From contig JAIETG010000027.1 of the NCBI GenBank assembly GCA_019745395.1, positions 1 through 64,000 on the forward strand: DNA of 64,000 nucleotides, in the 5' to 3' direction. The position numbers and the translations under genes were made by a program. Positions 50,924-60,442 of the stretch are shown here, piece after piece. Each line of letters starts with the position of its first letter. Position 1 is the first letter of the stretch. Under the pieces are notes generated by a model that ran no database searches, had not been told where the DNA came from, and saw nothing but the letters and a program-made list of their open reading frames with translations. The DNA comes from Rhabdochlamydiaceae bacterium (GTDB lineage: Bacteria; Chlamydiota; Chlamydiia; Chlamydiales; Rhabdochlamydiaceae).

Positions 50924-51714
50924 GAAGAAGGAGGCTGCAAAAAAGTACTGTCAGGAATGACTCGGATCTCAGGATGTATTTTAGCTGATAAAATCTGTTG
51001 GATCGCTTGTAAAGTAGAACCTATGGAAGAATAACAAGTCGTACAATTACCTTTATAGGCAATGACTAAATCTTTGCCTGTCAAACTCACAATTTCAATA
51101 CCTCCGGCGTCTAACTCGATATACGGACGAATATCAGTCGCTATGACTTCTTCAATCACTGTCACTTGCTGTTTAGGGGTTAATTCTTCCCAATTAGGAT
51201 AAGGCCTAGACTCTCCGTCACCCATCGGTGACTGCATAGGGGTTGGCACATAGCTATCAGAAAGAGGAATGTCCATGCACTGCAAAGAGGCCATTTCCGC
51301 AGCTTCGAGTATAGCATTTAAACTCGCATACTCTTCTTTGGGAAAAGCTTCTTGCTCTTTCTTATCTCGAACTTGCTTATCTAAAAGTTCCGCTCCAATT
51401 CTTCGAACCTGATCATAATTTTTCCTCATGAAAAATTCACAAGCAATTTCTGCGGCTCCTAAAAGGGAAGGTGGACCTACTGCATGAAATTTCGCATCAG
51501 CGATAATACCATCAAGCTCATCCACCAACCAATATAGCTTAATATGAATCCCTGCCTCTTTACGAATATATTCCCCTACCGCAAGACGCATACCTCTCAT
51601 CTTAGCGTCCTCTAGAGAAAACCCTCCAATAGAACGTAAACGCTCGATTTTATCGATAAGCTTACGACTAAATCGAGTCCATGGAGAAAAAAGAGAAGAG
51701 ATATCTTTATGCAT
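50920..51714 (-). CDS. nifU: NifU-like iron-sulfur scaffold protein
   Basis: The 264 residues hold an N-terminal IscU/NifU-like region (LGAAEIACEFFMRKNYDQVR) and a C-terminal NifU domain with the cluster-binding CxxC in YKGNCTTCYSSIGSTLQAI. It is a scaffold for Fe-S assembly supplied by the adjacent desulfurase, whose gene it overlaps by eight bases. The Cys set of the N-terminal scaffold domain is not complete as far as I can see, so the C-terminal CxxC is probably the working site. Confidence 0.82.
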   Translation of the reverse strand: MHKDISSLFSPWTRFSRKLIDKIERLRSIGGFSLEDAKMRGMRLAVGEYIRKEAGIHIKLYWLVDELDGIIADAKFHAVGPPSLLGAAEIACEFFMRKNYDQVRRIGAELLDKQVRDKKEQEAFPKEEYASLNAILEAAEMASLQCMDIPLSDSYVPTPMQSPMGDGESRPYPNWEELTPKQQVTVIEEVIATDIRPYIELDAGGIEIVSLTGKDLVIAYKGNCTTCYSSIGSTLQAIQQILSAKIHPEIRVIPDSTFLQPPSS

Positions 51715-52840
51715 AAGGATTAAGTTCCCCCGCGGATTTTTTAAGGATAGTTACGCACTCTAAAACTCCCTCTACTATGCGATTAACGTCTTGCTCTGTC
51801 ATATCATAGGAAAGACAAAAACTAAGAGCAGAACGAGCTATAGAAGGACAATAGTTACTAGCTGTTAACACCTCCGACAAAGGAGGAAATTTTCCACCAC
51901 CACAAGAAGCATAGATCCCTTTTGTGTTGAGTAAAAATAGCAACGACTCTGAGGAGAGAGGAGGAAAAGCAATGACACTGCAAGTAGGAAGCCTGTCGGC
52001 ATCTTTAAAAAGAACTACAGCATCCAAACACGCCGAGGATATTTTCTTCTCCAATAGATCACGCAGTCTCGCGATCTCCATACAATAATGCTCAAATTTC
52101 TCCTGCATCATCCCTACCGCTTTAGAAAAAGCAGAAATCTTAGCAATCGACTCCCCCCTCTCTTTCTCAAACGAAGGAAACCCTTCTTTTACCAAAAGAA
52201 GTCCCACATCTTTAAGAGCATGAATGAGAGCTCCATCTAGAGAAAAAAAATCTATCCCTAGATCTTGAAAACGAAAAAAGTTCTTTCCTAGTACATAACT
52301 TGCATCTACATGAAAAAGCACATCTTTTTTTCGACATACTTCTACGAGATCTGCTATCGGATGCAACACCCCGGTAAGCCCATGCGCCCAAGAAAGAGAA
52401 ACTAATGCAGTCCTAGGATTGATTGCAGCTTCTAACGCCTCTGGAGTGATCTGCCCTTTGCTATTTACAGGAAGTAGCTTATAAGAACAGCCCAAAGCTT
52501 CCAGCTCTTTGCAAGCTGTAATAAAAGCCTTTTCTTCGGTTTGAGCAAGTAAAAAAAGCGTCTTACCACTTTCTCTAGCTCTATGCAAATACGACATCCA
52601 AAACACTTGATCTATAGCATCTTTTCCACTCTCTGTAAAATAGAGTTCATCACGATCTCCAGCCCCCAGCTCCTGAAAAAAACACTCCACACTTTTCTGC
52701 AAAGGATACATCTGTTGCTGACCAAGGAAATGGGGAGAGGAGGGGGAAGCCCAATATTCTTTACTTAAACGAAAAAAGTGCTCCAACACCTCCGGAAAAG
52801 ATCTGGTTGCTGCATGGTTATCTAAATACAGAGAATCCAT
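51707..52840 (-). CDS. nifS: NifS-like cysteine desulfurase
   Basis: This is a fold-type I PLP enzyme, 377 residues: SLYLDNHAATRSFPEVLEHF, SLSWAHGLTGVLHPIADLVE, VLFHVDASYVLGK and the catalytic Cys loop NTKGIYASCGGGKFPPLSE. The segment where the PLP Lys should occur reads FSLDGALIHALKDVGLLLVK instead of the usual S-x-H-K. The Lys in HALKD may take that role or the site may be altered. It is partnered with the NifU-like gene and overlaps it. Confidence 0.82.
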   Translation of the reverse strand: MDSLYLDNHAATRSFPEVLEHFFRLSKEYWASPSSPHFLGQQQMYPLQKSVECFFQELGAGDRDELYFTESGKDAIDQVFWMSYLHRARESGKTLFLLAQTEEKAFITACKELEALGCSYKLLPVNSKGQITPEALEAAINPRTALVSLSWAHGLTGVLHPIADLVEVCRKKDVLFHVDASYVLGKNFFRFQDLGIDFFSLDGALIHALKDVGLLLVKEGFPSFEKERGESIAKISAFSKAVGMMQEKFEHYCMEIARLRDLLEKKISSACLDAVVLFKDADRLPTCSVIAFPPLSSESLLFLLNTKGIYASCGGGKFPPLSEVLTASNYCPSIARSALSFCLSYDMTEQDVNRIVEGVLECVTILKKSAGELNPYA

Positions 52841-52842
52841 AT

Positions 52843-53520
52843 TTATAAACCTACTTTTTCAAAAGAGCCATTACAGTACTCATAAACTAAAGGAACACCT
52901 GTGGGGATCTCAAGCTTAAGCACTTGATCCTGCGTTAAATGCTCAATCTCCATAACTATAGAGCGAAGTGAGTTTCCATGAGCGCAAACAAGGACATTCA
53001 ATCCATTTTTCAATTCCGCTATAATCTTACTTTCAAAAAACGGAATGGATCGCTTAGCCGTCATTTCTAAGCTCTCACCATCTGGAGGAGCTATATTATA
53101 GCTACGTCGCCACAGCTGAACTTGCTCTTCACCATAAGCATCAACTGTTTGCTTTTTGTTTTTTGCTTGTAGGTTGCCATACATCCTCTCATTAAGTTCC
53201 CATGCCACATACATAGGAATTAGAGCTGCATTTTCTTTGCACCCCATCTCATACCAAGAGCTAAAAGATTCTTTTGGATCGCGCCTTATATAAGGCATTT
53301 TTTTAGAAGAATGCTGAGCCATTACAAGAAAAGCTGTCATCTGCGCTCGAAGTAAAGAAGAAGCATAAATACAATCGATCTGCGTATTGGCCAGCTCTTT
53401 TCCTGCAGCAATAGCCTCGGTAATTCCCTCTTGAGACAGAGGAATATCCACCCATCCTGTGAAAAGATTAGCTTTATTCCATTCAGACTGCCCATGTCGA
53501 AGTAAAATAAGTTTTACCAC
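52843..53520 (-). CDS. gpmA: 2,3-bisphosphoglycerate-dependent phosphoglycerate mutase
   Basis: This glycolytic mutase has 225 residues. LILLRHGQSEWNKANLFTGW carries the phospho-His; WELNERMYGNLQAKNKKQT, PPDGESLEMTAKRSIPFFES and VLVCAHGNSLRSIVMEIEHL complete the active site. It lies two bases before nifS on the same strand, matching C. trachomatis order. Confidence 0.95.
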   Translation of the reverse strand: MVKLILLRHGQSEWNKANLFTGWVDIPLSQEGITEAIAAGKELANTQIDCIYASSLLRAQMTAFLVMAQHSSKKMPYIRRDPKESFSSWYEMGCKENAALIPMYVAWELNERMYGNLQAKNKKQTVDAYGEEQVQLWRRSYNIAPPDGESLEMTAKRSIPFFESKIIAELKNGLNVLVCAHGNSLRSIVMEIEHLTQDQVLKLEIPTGVPLVYEYCNGSFEKVGL

Positions 53521-53596
53521 ATTTTCTCCAGATAATATGTAATGTTATGGAAATTACCTTGTTTTTTAGTTTTGATCAACCTATAATAACCTGCTT

Positions 53597-54301
53597 ATGG
53601 AAACAAAAAAACGACTCAGTAAAGCATTAGCCGCAGCCGGGATCGCTTCTCGTAGAGGAGCAGAAGATCTCATTTTTGCCGGGAAAGTCTCGGTCAATGG
53701 CGTTATCGTTAAAGTCCCTCAGACTCTAGTATCTTGGGATAAAGACATTATTTGTGTAGATAAAGTCCCCGTTTCTCGAGAAGAATCGAAGCAGTACTTT
53801 TTACTCAACAAACCTCGCGGATACATCTGTTCAAATGCACGCGTAGGAACAAAAAAAATCATCTCAGATCTTTTCGAATCTACCCCTGAACGACTATTTA
53901 CTATAGGCCGTTTAGATCGAGATACTACAGGACTTCTTCTCGTGACTAATGATGGGCATTTCGCTAACCGCGTCATTCACCCTTCAGCAAACATCACAAA
54001 AGAATATTTAGTAAGAACGCATTCAGAGCCTTTTCATGAACAACTACTCCAAATCTCTAAAGGTATCGAAATCGACGGCGACTGGATACAACCCGTTAAA
54101 GTGACTAAAGTGCGCAAAGGCACATTAAAAGTTATCGTTAGAGAAGGAAAAAAACGTGAAGTGCGACTTCTCGTAGAGCAAACAGGCCTTAAAGTTCTTG
54201 AGCTCAAAAGAATCCGTATCGGAGGACTTCTCTTAGGAGACATTCCTGAAGGATCCTACCGCGTATTAACAGAAGCTGAAAGAGAGTCCATTTTCCGATG
54301 A
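53597..54301 (+). CDS. rluB: RluB/RsuA-family pseudouridine synthase
   Basis: This enzyme modifies rRNA. The 234 residues have an N-terminal S4 RNA-binding domain (RLSKALAAAGIASRRGAEDL), FLLNKPRGYICSN, and the catalytic GRLDRDTTGLLLVTNDG with the active-site Asp. They end with KKREVRLLVEQTGLKVLELK. The stop overlaps the start of the next gene by four bases. RluB rather than RsuA is chosen by length and by synteny with the yjbC-like gene beside gpmA. Confidence 0.9.
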   Translation: METKKRLSKALAAAGIASRRGAEDLIFAGKVSVNGVIVKVPQTLVSWDKDIICVDKVPVSREESKQYFLLNKPRGYICSNARVGTKKIISDLFESTPERLFTIGRLDRDTTGLLLVTNDGHFANRVIHPSANITKEYLVRTHSEPFHEQLLQISKGIEIDGDWIQPVKVTKVRKGTLKVIVREGKKREVRLLVEQTGLKVLELKRIRIGGLLLGDIPEGSYRVLTEAERESIFR

Positions 54302-55416
54302 CAAAAAGACCCCCCACACCAAAACCTCTCTGGGAAGAACTTTTCCCAATTCTGATTCCTCGCTATCGCAAGCTCATGAAACTTCCCATAGGCCCTTTGG
54401 ACACATTACAAACTCGAGAATTTCGATCTCTAGTGGAACACGTAGTCCAATACAAAGACACTCAAGAAATTTCTTCCACTGAACTTTTAGCCGCTTATTT
54501 CATGTATGAATGGCCCATTCAGTACGCGCAAGGATTAAGCCTAATCCAAGAACTTCCCCAAAAGCCCTCTAAAGTGCTCGACCTCACGTCAAAAGGCGCA
54601 CCTATTTGCCTGGCAGCTTTACAGCATGGCGCCACCGAAGTTTTAGCTATTGGAGAGAACGAACAAGCCCTCAAAATGAGTGCCGATATTTGCGGACATC
54701 TTGGATACCCCATCTCGATTCGCGTTGGGAACAGAGAAAAGCTAAACTCTCTTTCTATACACGACATGTCCTGGGATCTGATCATTGTCTCTCACAGTTT
54801 ATTTGACCTTTTTCCCTCAACAGAAGAACATCTTTCCTATCTAAAAAAACTTCTTCACCTTCTTTCTCCTGATGGATACCTTTTATTTGTTGAAGATTCA
54901 GAAAACCGAACCAACCGACGATTTTTACAACTCAGAGACGCGATAGCCGAACAAGGAATTTCCATTGTCGCACCTTGCCTATGGAAAGGAGAATGTCCGG
55001 CCTTAAAACATGGATCCTCTCCATGCTTCGCCCAAAGACCTTTTGAAAAACCTTTCATGATCAAAGAAATCCAAAGAGCAGCACAAATCAATTTGAGCTC
55101 CTTAAAAATGTCCTACCTCATTTTGGGATCCCTTAAAGTAACTCGACCCCCTCTTCCTGACACCCTATATCGAGTGGTCAGCCCACCACTGCCAACTTTC
55201 CGAGGCGAGCGCTACTTCCTATGCGGAGTTCAAGGAAAAAAAACTTTAGGAACTACTCTCAAGGAACACCCTAAACATTCTAGAGCTTTTGATTATGTCA
55301 AAAGGGGGGACGTTCTATCTATTGAGCAAGCAGTGAGCCTTGGCGAAGATATGCAAATCACAGAAAAAACAATTGTGGAGCTTAAAGCTCCCTGCGACAA
55401 GCCGGTACTCATATAA
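54298..55416 (+). CDS. Rsm22-like rRNA methyltransferase
   Basis: The 372-residue protein is SAM-dependent: the Rossmann motif PSKVLDLTSKGAPICLAALQ is followed by DLIIVSHSLFDLFP. The segment APCLWKGECPALKHGSSPCF, then AQRPFEKP, resembles the Cys-rich metal motif of the small-subunit Rsm22/METTL17 family. An HIYYF-like C-terminal beta domain follows. It is probably coupled to rluB by the ATGA overlap; both act on ribosomal RNA. The target is unknown. Confidence 0.65.
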   Translation: MTKRPPTPKPLWEELFPILIPRYRKLMKLPIGPLDTLQTREFRSLVEHVVQYKDTQEISSTELLAAYFMYEWPIQYAQGLSLIQELPQKPSKVLDLTSKGAPICLAALQHGATEVLAIGENEQALKMSADICGHLGYPISIRVGNREKLNSLSIHDMSWDLIIVSHSLFDLFPSTEEHLSYLKKLLHLLSPDGYLLFVEDSENRTNRRFLQLRDAIAEQGISIVAPCLWKGECPALKHGSSPCFAQRPFEKPFMIKEIQRAAQINLSSLKMSYLILGSLKVTRPPLPDTLYRVVSPPLPTFRGERYFLCGVQGKKTLGTTLKEHPKHSRAFDYVKRGDVLSIEQAVSLGEDMQITEKTIVELKAPCDKPVLI

Positions 55417-55478
55417 TCTATTTACAGAAAGAGCTCTTTCCAGATATAACTATCAGCAACTCTTAAGGAAGGAAAGTT

Positions 55479-56147
55479 ATGCTTACCATTGCTAGACTTT
55501 TTGGAAAATCCCCTTTTGCACCTCTGCAAACGCACATGAAACGGGTGATTAACTGCATAGAAAAGCTGACTGCAATCATTGACATTTTGCCTAAAGCGGA
55601 TCTGGAAAAAATTGAAAAGCTCGCTAAAGAGCTTTCACAGCTAGAACATGAAGCAGATCTCACAAAAAAAGATATCCGCAACCACCTTCCTCGCAATTTA
55701 TTTCTCCCAATAGATCGTTCTCACTTTCTCGACATCTTATCAATTCAAGATAATATTGCGGACAAAGCAGAAGAAGTCGGACTACTTCTCTCATTTAAAC
55801 CTTTAGAAATGTATTCAGAACTCAAACCTTTTTTAGAAGACTTCTACCGCAAAAGCTCTGAAGTATTTTGGTCTGCTAAAAAAGTCATCGGAGAAATGGA
55901 CGAACTCTTGGAATCTTCTTTTGGAGGCCTTGGAGCTGAAAAAGTGAAAGAGCTTGTTGAACAAACAGCTTTCCATGAACATGAAGCTAGACAATCTTAC
56001 AGAAAAGCGATGAAAGTACTTTTATCACTTTCTCTATCTGCCCCCGCTTTTTATCTTTGGGTACGTGTTTTAGAAGAGATAGGACTTATCGCTGAACACT
56101 CAGAGAGGCTTGCCAACAGAATTCGCATGATCTTGGAGCTAAAGTAA
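55479..56147 (+). CDS. PhoU-like DUF47 regulator of the phosphate carrier
   Basis: This 222-residue all-helical protein is of the DUF47/PhoU-like kind that accompanies PiT carriers: PLQTHMKRVINCIEKLTAII, EKLAKELSQLEHEADLTKKD, SIQDNIADKAEEVGLLLSF, with metal-binding acidic residues in E-x-x-x-D helices. AAGGAAGGAAAG gives a strong ribosome site. It lies seven bases ahead of the permease gene, the same pair as in C. trachomatis. Confidence 0.9.
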   Translation: MLTIARLFGKSPFAPLQTHMKRVINCIEKLTAIIDILPKADLEKIEKLAKELSQLEHEADLTKKDIRNHLPRNLFLPIDRSHFLDILSIQDNIADKAEEVGLLLSFKPLEMYSELKPFLEDFYRKSSEVFWSAKKVIGEMDELLESSFGGLGAEKVKELVEQTAFHEHEARQSYRKAMKVLLSLSLSAPAFYLWVRVLEEIGLIAEHSERLANRIRMILELK

Positions 56148-56154
56148 TAATTTA

Positions 56155-57597
56155 ATGGACGTTGCCTTATTTTTTACTATCCTTGTCTTGGCCGTCGGCT
56201 TTTATATGGCCTGGAACATTGGAGCCAATGACGTATCTAACGCAATGGGCACCTCCGTCGGGTCAGGAGCTCTGAGTTTACGTAAAGCCGTAATACTTGC
56301 CGCCATTTTAGAATTTTGTGGTGCTTTCTTTGTCGGATCTAATGTCTCTGAAACGATGCAAAAAGGGATTATTGACACGGATCTCTTCATTGCCGATCCT
56401 ACCTTATTAATTCTTGGTATGTGTGCTGCTCTGTTAGGAACTGGCGCATGGCTACAAATTGCTTCTTACTGCGGATGGCCTGTATCTACAACGCACGCTA
56501 TCGTAGGAGCTATTGTGGGCTTCGGGCTTGTCATTGGGGGAACTGAGGCTATTTTATGGGAAGAAATCCTTTCTATAGGTGTTAGCTGGATCCTTTCTCC
56601 TTGCCTGAGCGCTCTATTTGCTTACATCATCTTCAACATCCTGCAAAAAAAGATCCTCTATGTCATGAGTCCGATAGCTGCCACAAAAAAGCTATTCCCC
56701 TGGCTTGTCTTTGGAGTCTTTTCCATTTTCTCCTTAAGCATGCTGTTTAATGGATTAGAAAACCTTAATATGTCGATCTCCTTTATGCAAGCATGCCTTT
56801 TATCCCTCTTAATTGGCGGAGTTGCTTTTGGAATCTCCTATTGGTTCATTCAAAGAATCGAAGTCCCAGAAAACTATGCTCAGACTCCCTCTAATGTCAG
56901 CCCACAAACGGTCATCAGCTTAGAAAAAGCCATAAAACACTTACAGCGAGTACAATCTTCTACTTATGATGTAACTCATGAAAAAGTAGCAGATCTTGTC
57001 TCAGAAGTTAAAAATCTTTCCCAGACACTTCGCAAACAAACCTGTCTTGTAGACAAAACATCCGAATATAGCGTAGTAGAAAATCTTTTCGTATATCTTC
57101 AAATATTGAGTGCTTGCTTTATTGCCTTTGCTCACGGTGCCAACGATGTCGCTAACGCCATTGGACCTGTTGCTGCCGTACTCGACGTCATTAAAAATGG
57201 CGCCATCTCTGAAGTTGCACATGTTCCTTCATGGCTACTCGCCTTTGGAGGCGTTGGTATTGTAATAGGACTTGCCACATGGGGATGGAGAGTTATTGAG
57301 ACCATCGGGAAAAAAATCACAGAACTTACTCCCACTAGAGGATTTTGCGCAGAGTTTGGCGCCGCTACAACGATTCTCTTATGTTCTAAACTAGGACTTC
57401 CGATCTCCACGACTCACTGCCTTGTAGGAGCTGTACTTGGGGTTGGACTTGCTCGAGGGATGAAAGCTCTAAATTTAGGAATGCTTAAAGACATCGTTCT
57501 TTCTTGGATCATTACAATCCCCTGCAGCGCTGTCATGAGCATTTTCATCTTCTATCTACTCCGCACGTTCTTCTTGCAGTTTTTTACCGGTTCTTAG
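56155..57597 (+). CDS. PiT-family inorganic phosphate permease
   Basis: This is an inner-membrane phosphate symporter, 480 residues, with two homologous halves. The first signature is WNIGANDVSNAMGTSVGSGA and the second FAHGANDVANAIGPVAAVLD. Each half also has the CGWPVSTTHAIVGAIVGFG / LGLPISTTHCLVGAVLGVG motif. A central hydrophilic loop (about residues 240-310) could contact the PhoU-like protein. The C-terminus ends in a hydrophobic segment. Confidence 0.94.
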   Translation: MDVALFFTILVLAVGFYMAWNIGANDVSNAMGTSVGSGALSLRKAVILAAILEFCGAFFVGSNVSETMQKGIIDTDLFIADPTLLILGMCAALLGTGAWLQIASYCGWPVSTTHAIVGAIVGFGLVIGGTEAILWEEILSIGVSWILSPCLSALFAYIIFNILQKKILYVMSPIAATKKLFPWLVFGVFSIFSLSMLFNGLENLNMSISFMQACLLSLLIGGVAFGISYWFIQRIEVPENYAQTPSNVSPQTVISLEKAIKHLQRVQSSTYDVTHEKVADLVSEVKNLSQTLRKQTCLVDKTSEYSVVENLFVYLQILSACFIAFAHGANDVANAIGPVAAVLDVIKNGAISEVAHVPSWLLAFGGVGIVIGLATWGWRVIETIGKKITELTPTRGFCAEFGAATTILLCSKLGLPISTTHCLVGAVLGVGLARGMKALNLGMLKDIVLSWIITIPCSAVMSIFIFYLLRTFFLQFFTGS

Positions 57598-57628
57598 CAA
57601 CCGCTAACGATCACTTATAAGGAACATT

Positions 57629-58285
57629 ATGCCAACTATTCTATGCTTTGGAGACTCCAACACCTGGGGACATATTCCGGGAAGCTTTAACCCACAAACA
57701 GGATTAAACGGAAGGTTTGACAGATCCAAACGCTGGCCTGGCATACTGCAAAAAACCCTTGGAGAAAACACCCACGTAATAGAAGAGGCGATTAATGGCC
57801 GTACGACCAACCTCGATGAAGTTACTCCAGGAAGACCCCACAAAAATGGACTGTCGCTACTACATTCTTGTTTAGAGTCTCACTACCCCCTCGATATTGT
57901 GGTTTTCATGCTAGGGACTAATGACACCAAAACCCAATTCGGTCGATCCGCTAAAGATATAGCAGAAGGAATGAGATCTCTCATTCGAACAGTAAAAATA
58001 AGCAATAAAGGCAGAGAAGGAAACTCTCCAAAAGTTGTACTCATAGCTCCTCAACCAATCATCAACTGTTCTAACCTATTTCCCAGTTTGGATCCTGAAT
58101 CGATCAAAAAATCTGAACAAATATCTGAACAATATCAAAAGCTTGCCAAAGAAGAATGCTGTGAATTCTTAGATGCTGGACTGATTATCTCATCAAGTCC
58201 TATAGATGGTGTTCATCTTGGAGAAACTGAGTCTGTATTATTAGGGCAGGCTCTGGCTAAGATCATTCAAAAAATATTTCCATAA
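57629..58285 (+). CDS. SGNH/GDSL hydrolase
   Basis: This is a 218-residue cytoplasmic esterase or acyl hydrolase with the four SGNH blocks: ILCFGDSNTWGHIPGSF (Ser), the Gly block INGRTTNLDEVTPGRP, VVFMLGTNDTKTQFG (Asn) and the Asp-His pair in SSPIDGVHLGETESVLL. It resembles the arylesterase/acetyl-xylan-like group rather than secreted TesA, since no signal peptide is seen. Substrate unknown; removal of acyl groups from sugars is one option. TAAGGA precedes the ATG. Confidence 0.85.
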   Translation: MPTILCFGDSNTWGHIPGSFNPQTGLNGRFDRSKRWPGILQKTLGENTHVIEEAINGRTTNLDEVTPGRPHKNGLSLLHSCLESHYPLDIVVFMLGTNDTKTQFGRSAKDIAEGMRSLIRTVKISNKGREGNSPKVVLIAPQPIINCSNLFPSLDPESIKKSEQISEQYQKLAKEECCEFLDAGLIISSSPIDGVHLGETESVLLGQALAKIIQKIFP

Positions 58286-58292
58286 AGCAACA

Positions 58293-59696
58293 TTAGCCGT
58301 AGACCTTCTTCCCATCTACATACCTTCTTGTATTGAAAAAATCAGCAGGGTCCCAAGAGTGCCTTTTGTACCTGGAAAAAATAGAGTATTGATTGAAATA
58401 AAGCCGCCCGTTCCTATACCAAGACGCGACATTAAGAGCTTTCCCCGTAGCTTCAAATCCAGAAACCTCACGTCCTGGCACCTTTTGTGAAATTTCTTCG
58501 ACTATAGACGGTACTGAGTACGAGGAAGTAGCACCATTACATGAAGCTACAACTATTTGAGCATTAGGGCTAAGATACTCATTCATACATAACGATTCTT
58601 CTGGAAACGATTCTACATCTTTTACTTCAAAAACATAAGAAGGCTCAAAAAATATCTCACCTGGACTCCCATGTGTCTGCATAAAAAGCAAATCAATATT
58701 AGACACCTTAGAGCTATCTTTTTTAAAAAACTCGTGAGCGCGAGACAATACACTACAAAAATCCTTCGAAGATTTGATTTCTGTGGCAGCGTATACGTTG
58801 TAATTTTCGTACGCAAGATGGGGGCCTAGATCACTGTCACCACCTCTATCTTCTCCGACCATTAGTACCGCATTCTGCGATTTTTCCTTACCCAATGTAT
58901 GTAATGCCCTATTATCTAAGACAATTTTCTTCTGATTAGAGTCTAATTTTTGAAAAATAGGAAGACTATTGTCTAGATCAATGGATTTTTGGTGTAAAGA
59001 TCTAAGACTACAGCATCCTGCAACTAAAAGAAAAATTGAACAAAGAATCGATGTTTTCCGAGGTACAGAACGAACTTTAACTCCTCTTGGCTCATCACAA
59101 GTAATCTCTCGTGAAAAATTTACTTCGCCACCGGCCTCATGCCTCAAAGTTAAAGCAATAGGAGATTTCGATGTTAAAGTCTCACTACATTCTCTAAAAA
59201 TCTTAAGCAAACTTTTTGTTATAGCAAAAACACCTATAATCATAGAGACCTGAAGACTCAGTTTACTTGCCCGATATTGCCCCTCAAGAGGATCGTCTTT
59301 CCCTAGATAATTTAAAAGCCATCTATTGCCAGCAGGCAAATAAGTACTAATGGCCAAGGTAATCGCTGCAAACCTTATCATCATCTGAGCAGTAGATCTC
59401 GAAACTTCTTTAACCCGTTGAAAGTTCAACTTCCTAGATTTTAAAACAACGATCGTTGTTTTTATAATATTACAGGTCCAATCGCCCACAGCATACAAGC
59501 TAGCTATTCCTATTGTTGGAAGTATCAATACAGGTCTATTATATAAAAATTCAGACTGCCCCCATGGAGAAATACAGGCTAAAGGAATGAGCAGCTCTTT
59601 AAAAACAGTTCGAGCAACATCAACTATTACATGTGATGGCTTATTTTCTATTGCGGTTTCTAAAACCACAGGAGCAGAATTCCCGTCTACTAACAT
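58293..59696 (-). CDS. Inc-like membrane protein with caspase-like C-terminal domain
   Basis: This is a 467-residue protein. The first 250 residues hold several hydrophobic segments (LILPTIGIASLYAVGDWTCN, MMIRFAAITLAISTYLPAGN, VSMIIGVFAITKSLL, ILCSIFLLVAGCCSL). The C-terminal 180 residues look like a clan CD cysteine peptidase (caspase/CHAT/gingipain type): a hydrophobic strand then His in DLLFMQTHGSPGEIFF, and a second strand ending in the possible nucleophile Cys in AQIVVASCNGATSSYSV. Such domains in chlamydiae can target host pathways. The assignment rests on two motifs only. Confidence 0.55.
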   Translation of the reverse strand: MLVDGNSAPVVLETAIENKPSHVIVDVARTVFKELLIPLACISPWGQSEFLYNRPVLILPTIGIASLYAVGDWTCNIIKTTIVVLKSRKLNFQRVKEVSRSTAQMMIRFAAITLAISTYLPAGNRWLLNYLGKDDPLEGQYRASKLSLQVSMIIGVFAITKSLLKIFRECSETLTSKSPIALTLRHEAGGEVNFSREITCDEPRGVKVRSVPRKTSILCSIFLLVAGCCSLRSLHQKSIDLDNSLPIFQKLDSNQKKIVLDNRALHTLGKEKSQNAVLMVGEDRGGDSDLGPHLAYENYNVYAATEIKSSKDFCSVLSRAHEFFKKDSSKVSNIDLLFMQTHGSPGEIFFEPSYVFEVKDVESFPEESLCMNEYLSPNAQIVVASCNGATSSYSVPSIVEEISQKVPGREVSGFEATGKALNVASWYRNGRLYFNQYSIFSRYKRHSWDPADFFNTRRYVDGKKVYG

Positions 59697-59773
59697 GAGC
59701 CTTTCCTATTACTCCTAAAAGCTTTTATAAAATAATTTTCCTGATTGGCCCTATACCATTTTTTCACAAATTA

Positions 59774-60442
59774 TTAGCCATGCGACCCACATTCTCGAAA
59801 TTTCTGGGATATATCAATCCCTGCACAGAAACGGCTCGTAGATAAAATTTGCCGCTTTGACTCTTCATCAGCTTTTCGTTGAACAGCCTCTTCTCCTTCC
59901 TTAGCAGAGACAGCTACTTTCTGAGCAATAAAGGCTGCTTTGCGTTCAGCATCAGCCGTATGAGGGCGGGGAAGACTATCAACAGAATCATCAACGCGTT
60001 TGTGTAAAAAACCTGCTATTCTAGTGATAGGATTTACCACATAGTTTTTTACAAAGTTGACAGATGGCTCAATCACACGCGCATTGATAGGGTTTACAAT
60101 TACTCTATCAACAACATCATTTATCTTATTAAGTATAGAACACATTAACTTAACTGCAAAATAAGATAAAACGCAAGCAATTGAATATTGAATAAATTTA
60201 GATTCTTTAAGTACATTCGGGACCAAGCTATAAGCTGCCGAAGAAAAAGCTTCAACAGTAAACATTGACGGGCCAGAGATTTGCGGCGTATTTCCTAAAG
60301 CTACGCTTACTATTACTGCGCCCACTGCAGCACCAGCAAAAAGATCTTGAACCCTTTTCATCGCAGCTTGAGTAGGATAGATGTTCTTCAGCTGCGATAC
60401 AAAACCACTCGGGTTGCCTGAGGTTTCTAATTTTGCGTTCAT
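59774..60442 (-). CDS. Inc-like membrane protein
   Basis: The 222-residue protein has a long hydrophobic region: about residues 34-49 (GAAVGAVIVSVALGNT-like) and 85-105 (YSIACVLSYFAVKLMCSIL). The C-terminal half is polar and helical (NDVVDRVIVNPINARVIEPS; AEGEEAVQRKADEESKRQ-like). A bilobed hydrophobic domain without a signal peptide is typical of inclusion-membrane proteins. No family is recognised. It shares direction with the caspase-like gene after a 77-base gap. No sequence similarity to that gene is evident. Confidence 0.5.
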   Translation of the reverse strand: MNAKLETSGNPSGFVSQLKNIYPTQAAMKRVQDLFAGAAVGAVIVSVALGNTPQISGPSMFTVEAFSSAAYSLVPNVLKESKFIQYSIACVLSYFAVKLMCSILNKINDVVDRVIVNPINARVIEPSVNFVKNYVVNPITRIAGFLHKRVDDSVDSLPRPHTADAERKAAFIAQKVAVSAKEGEEAVQRKADEESKRQILSTSRFCAGIDISQKFRECGSHG

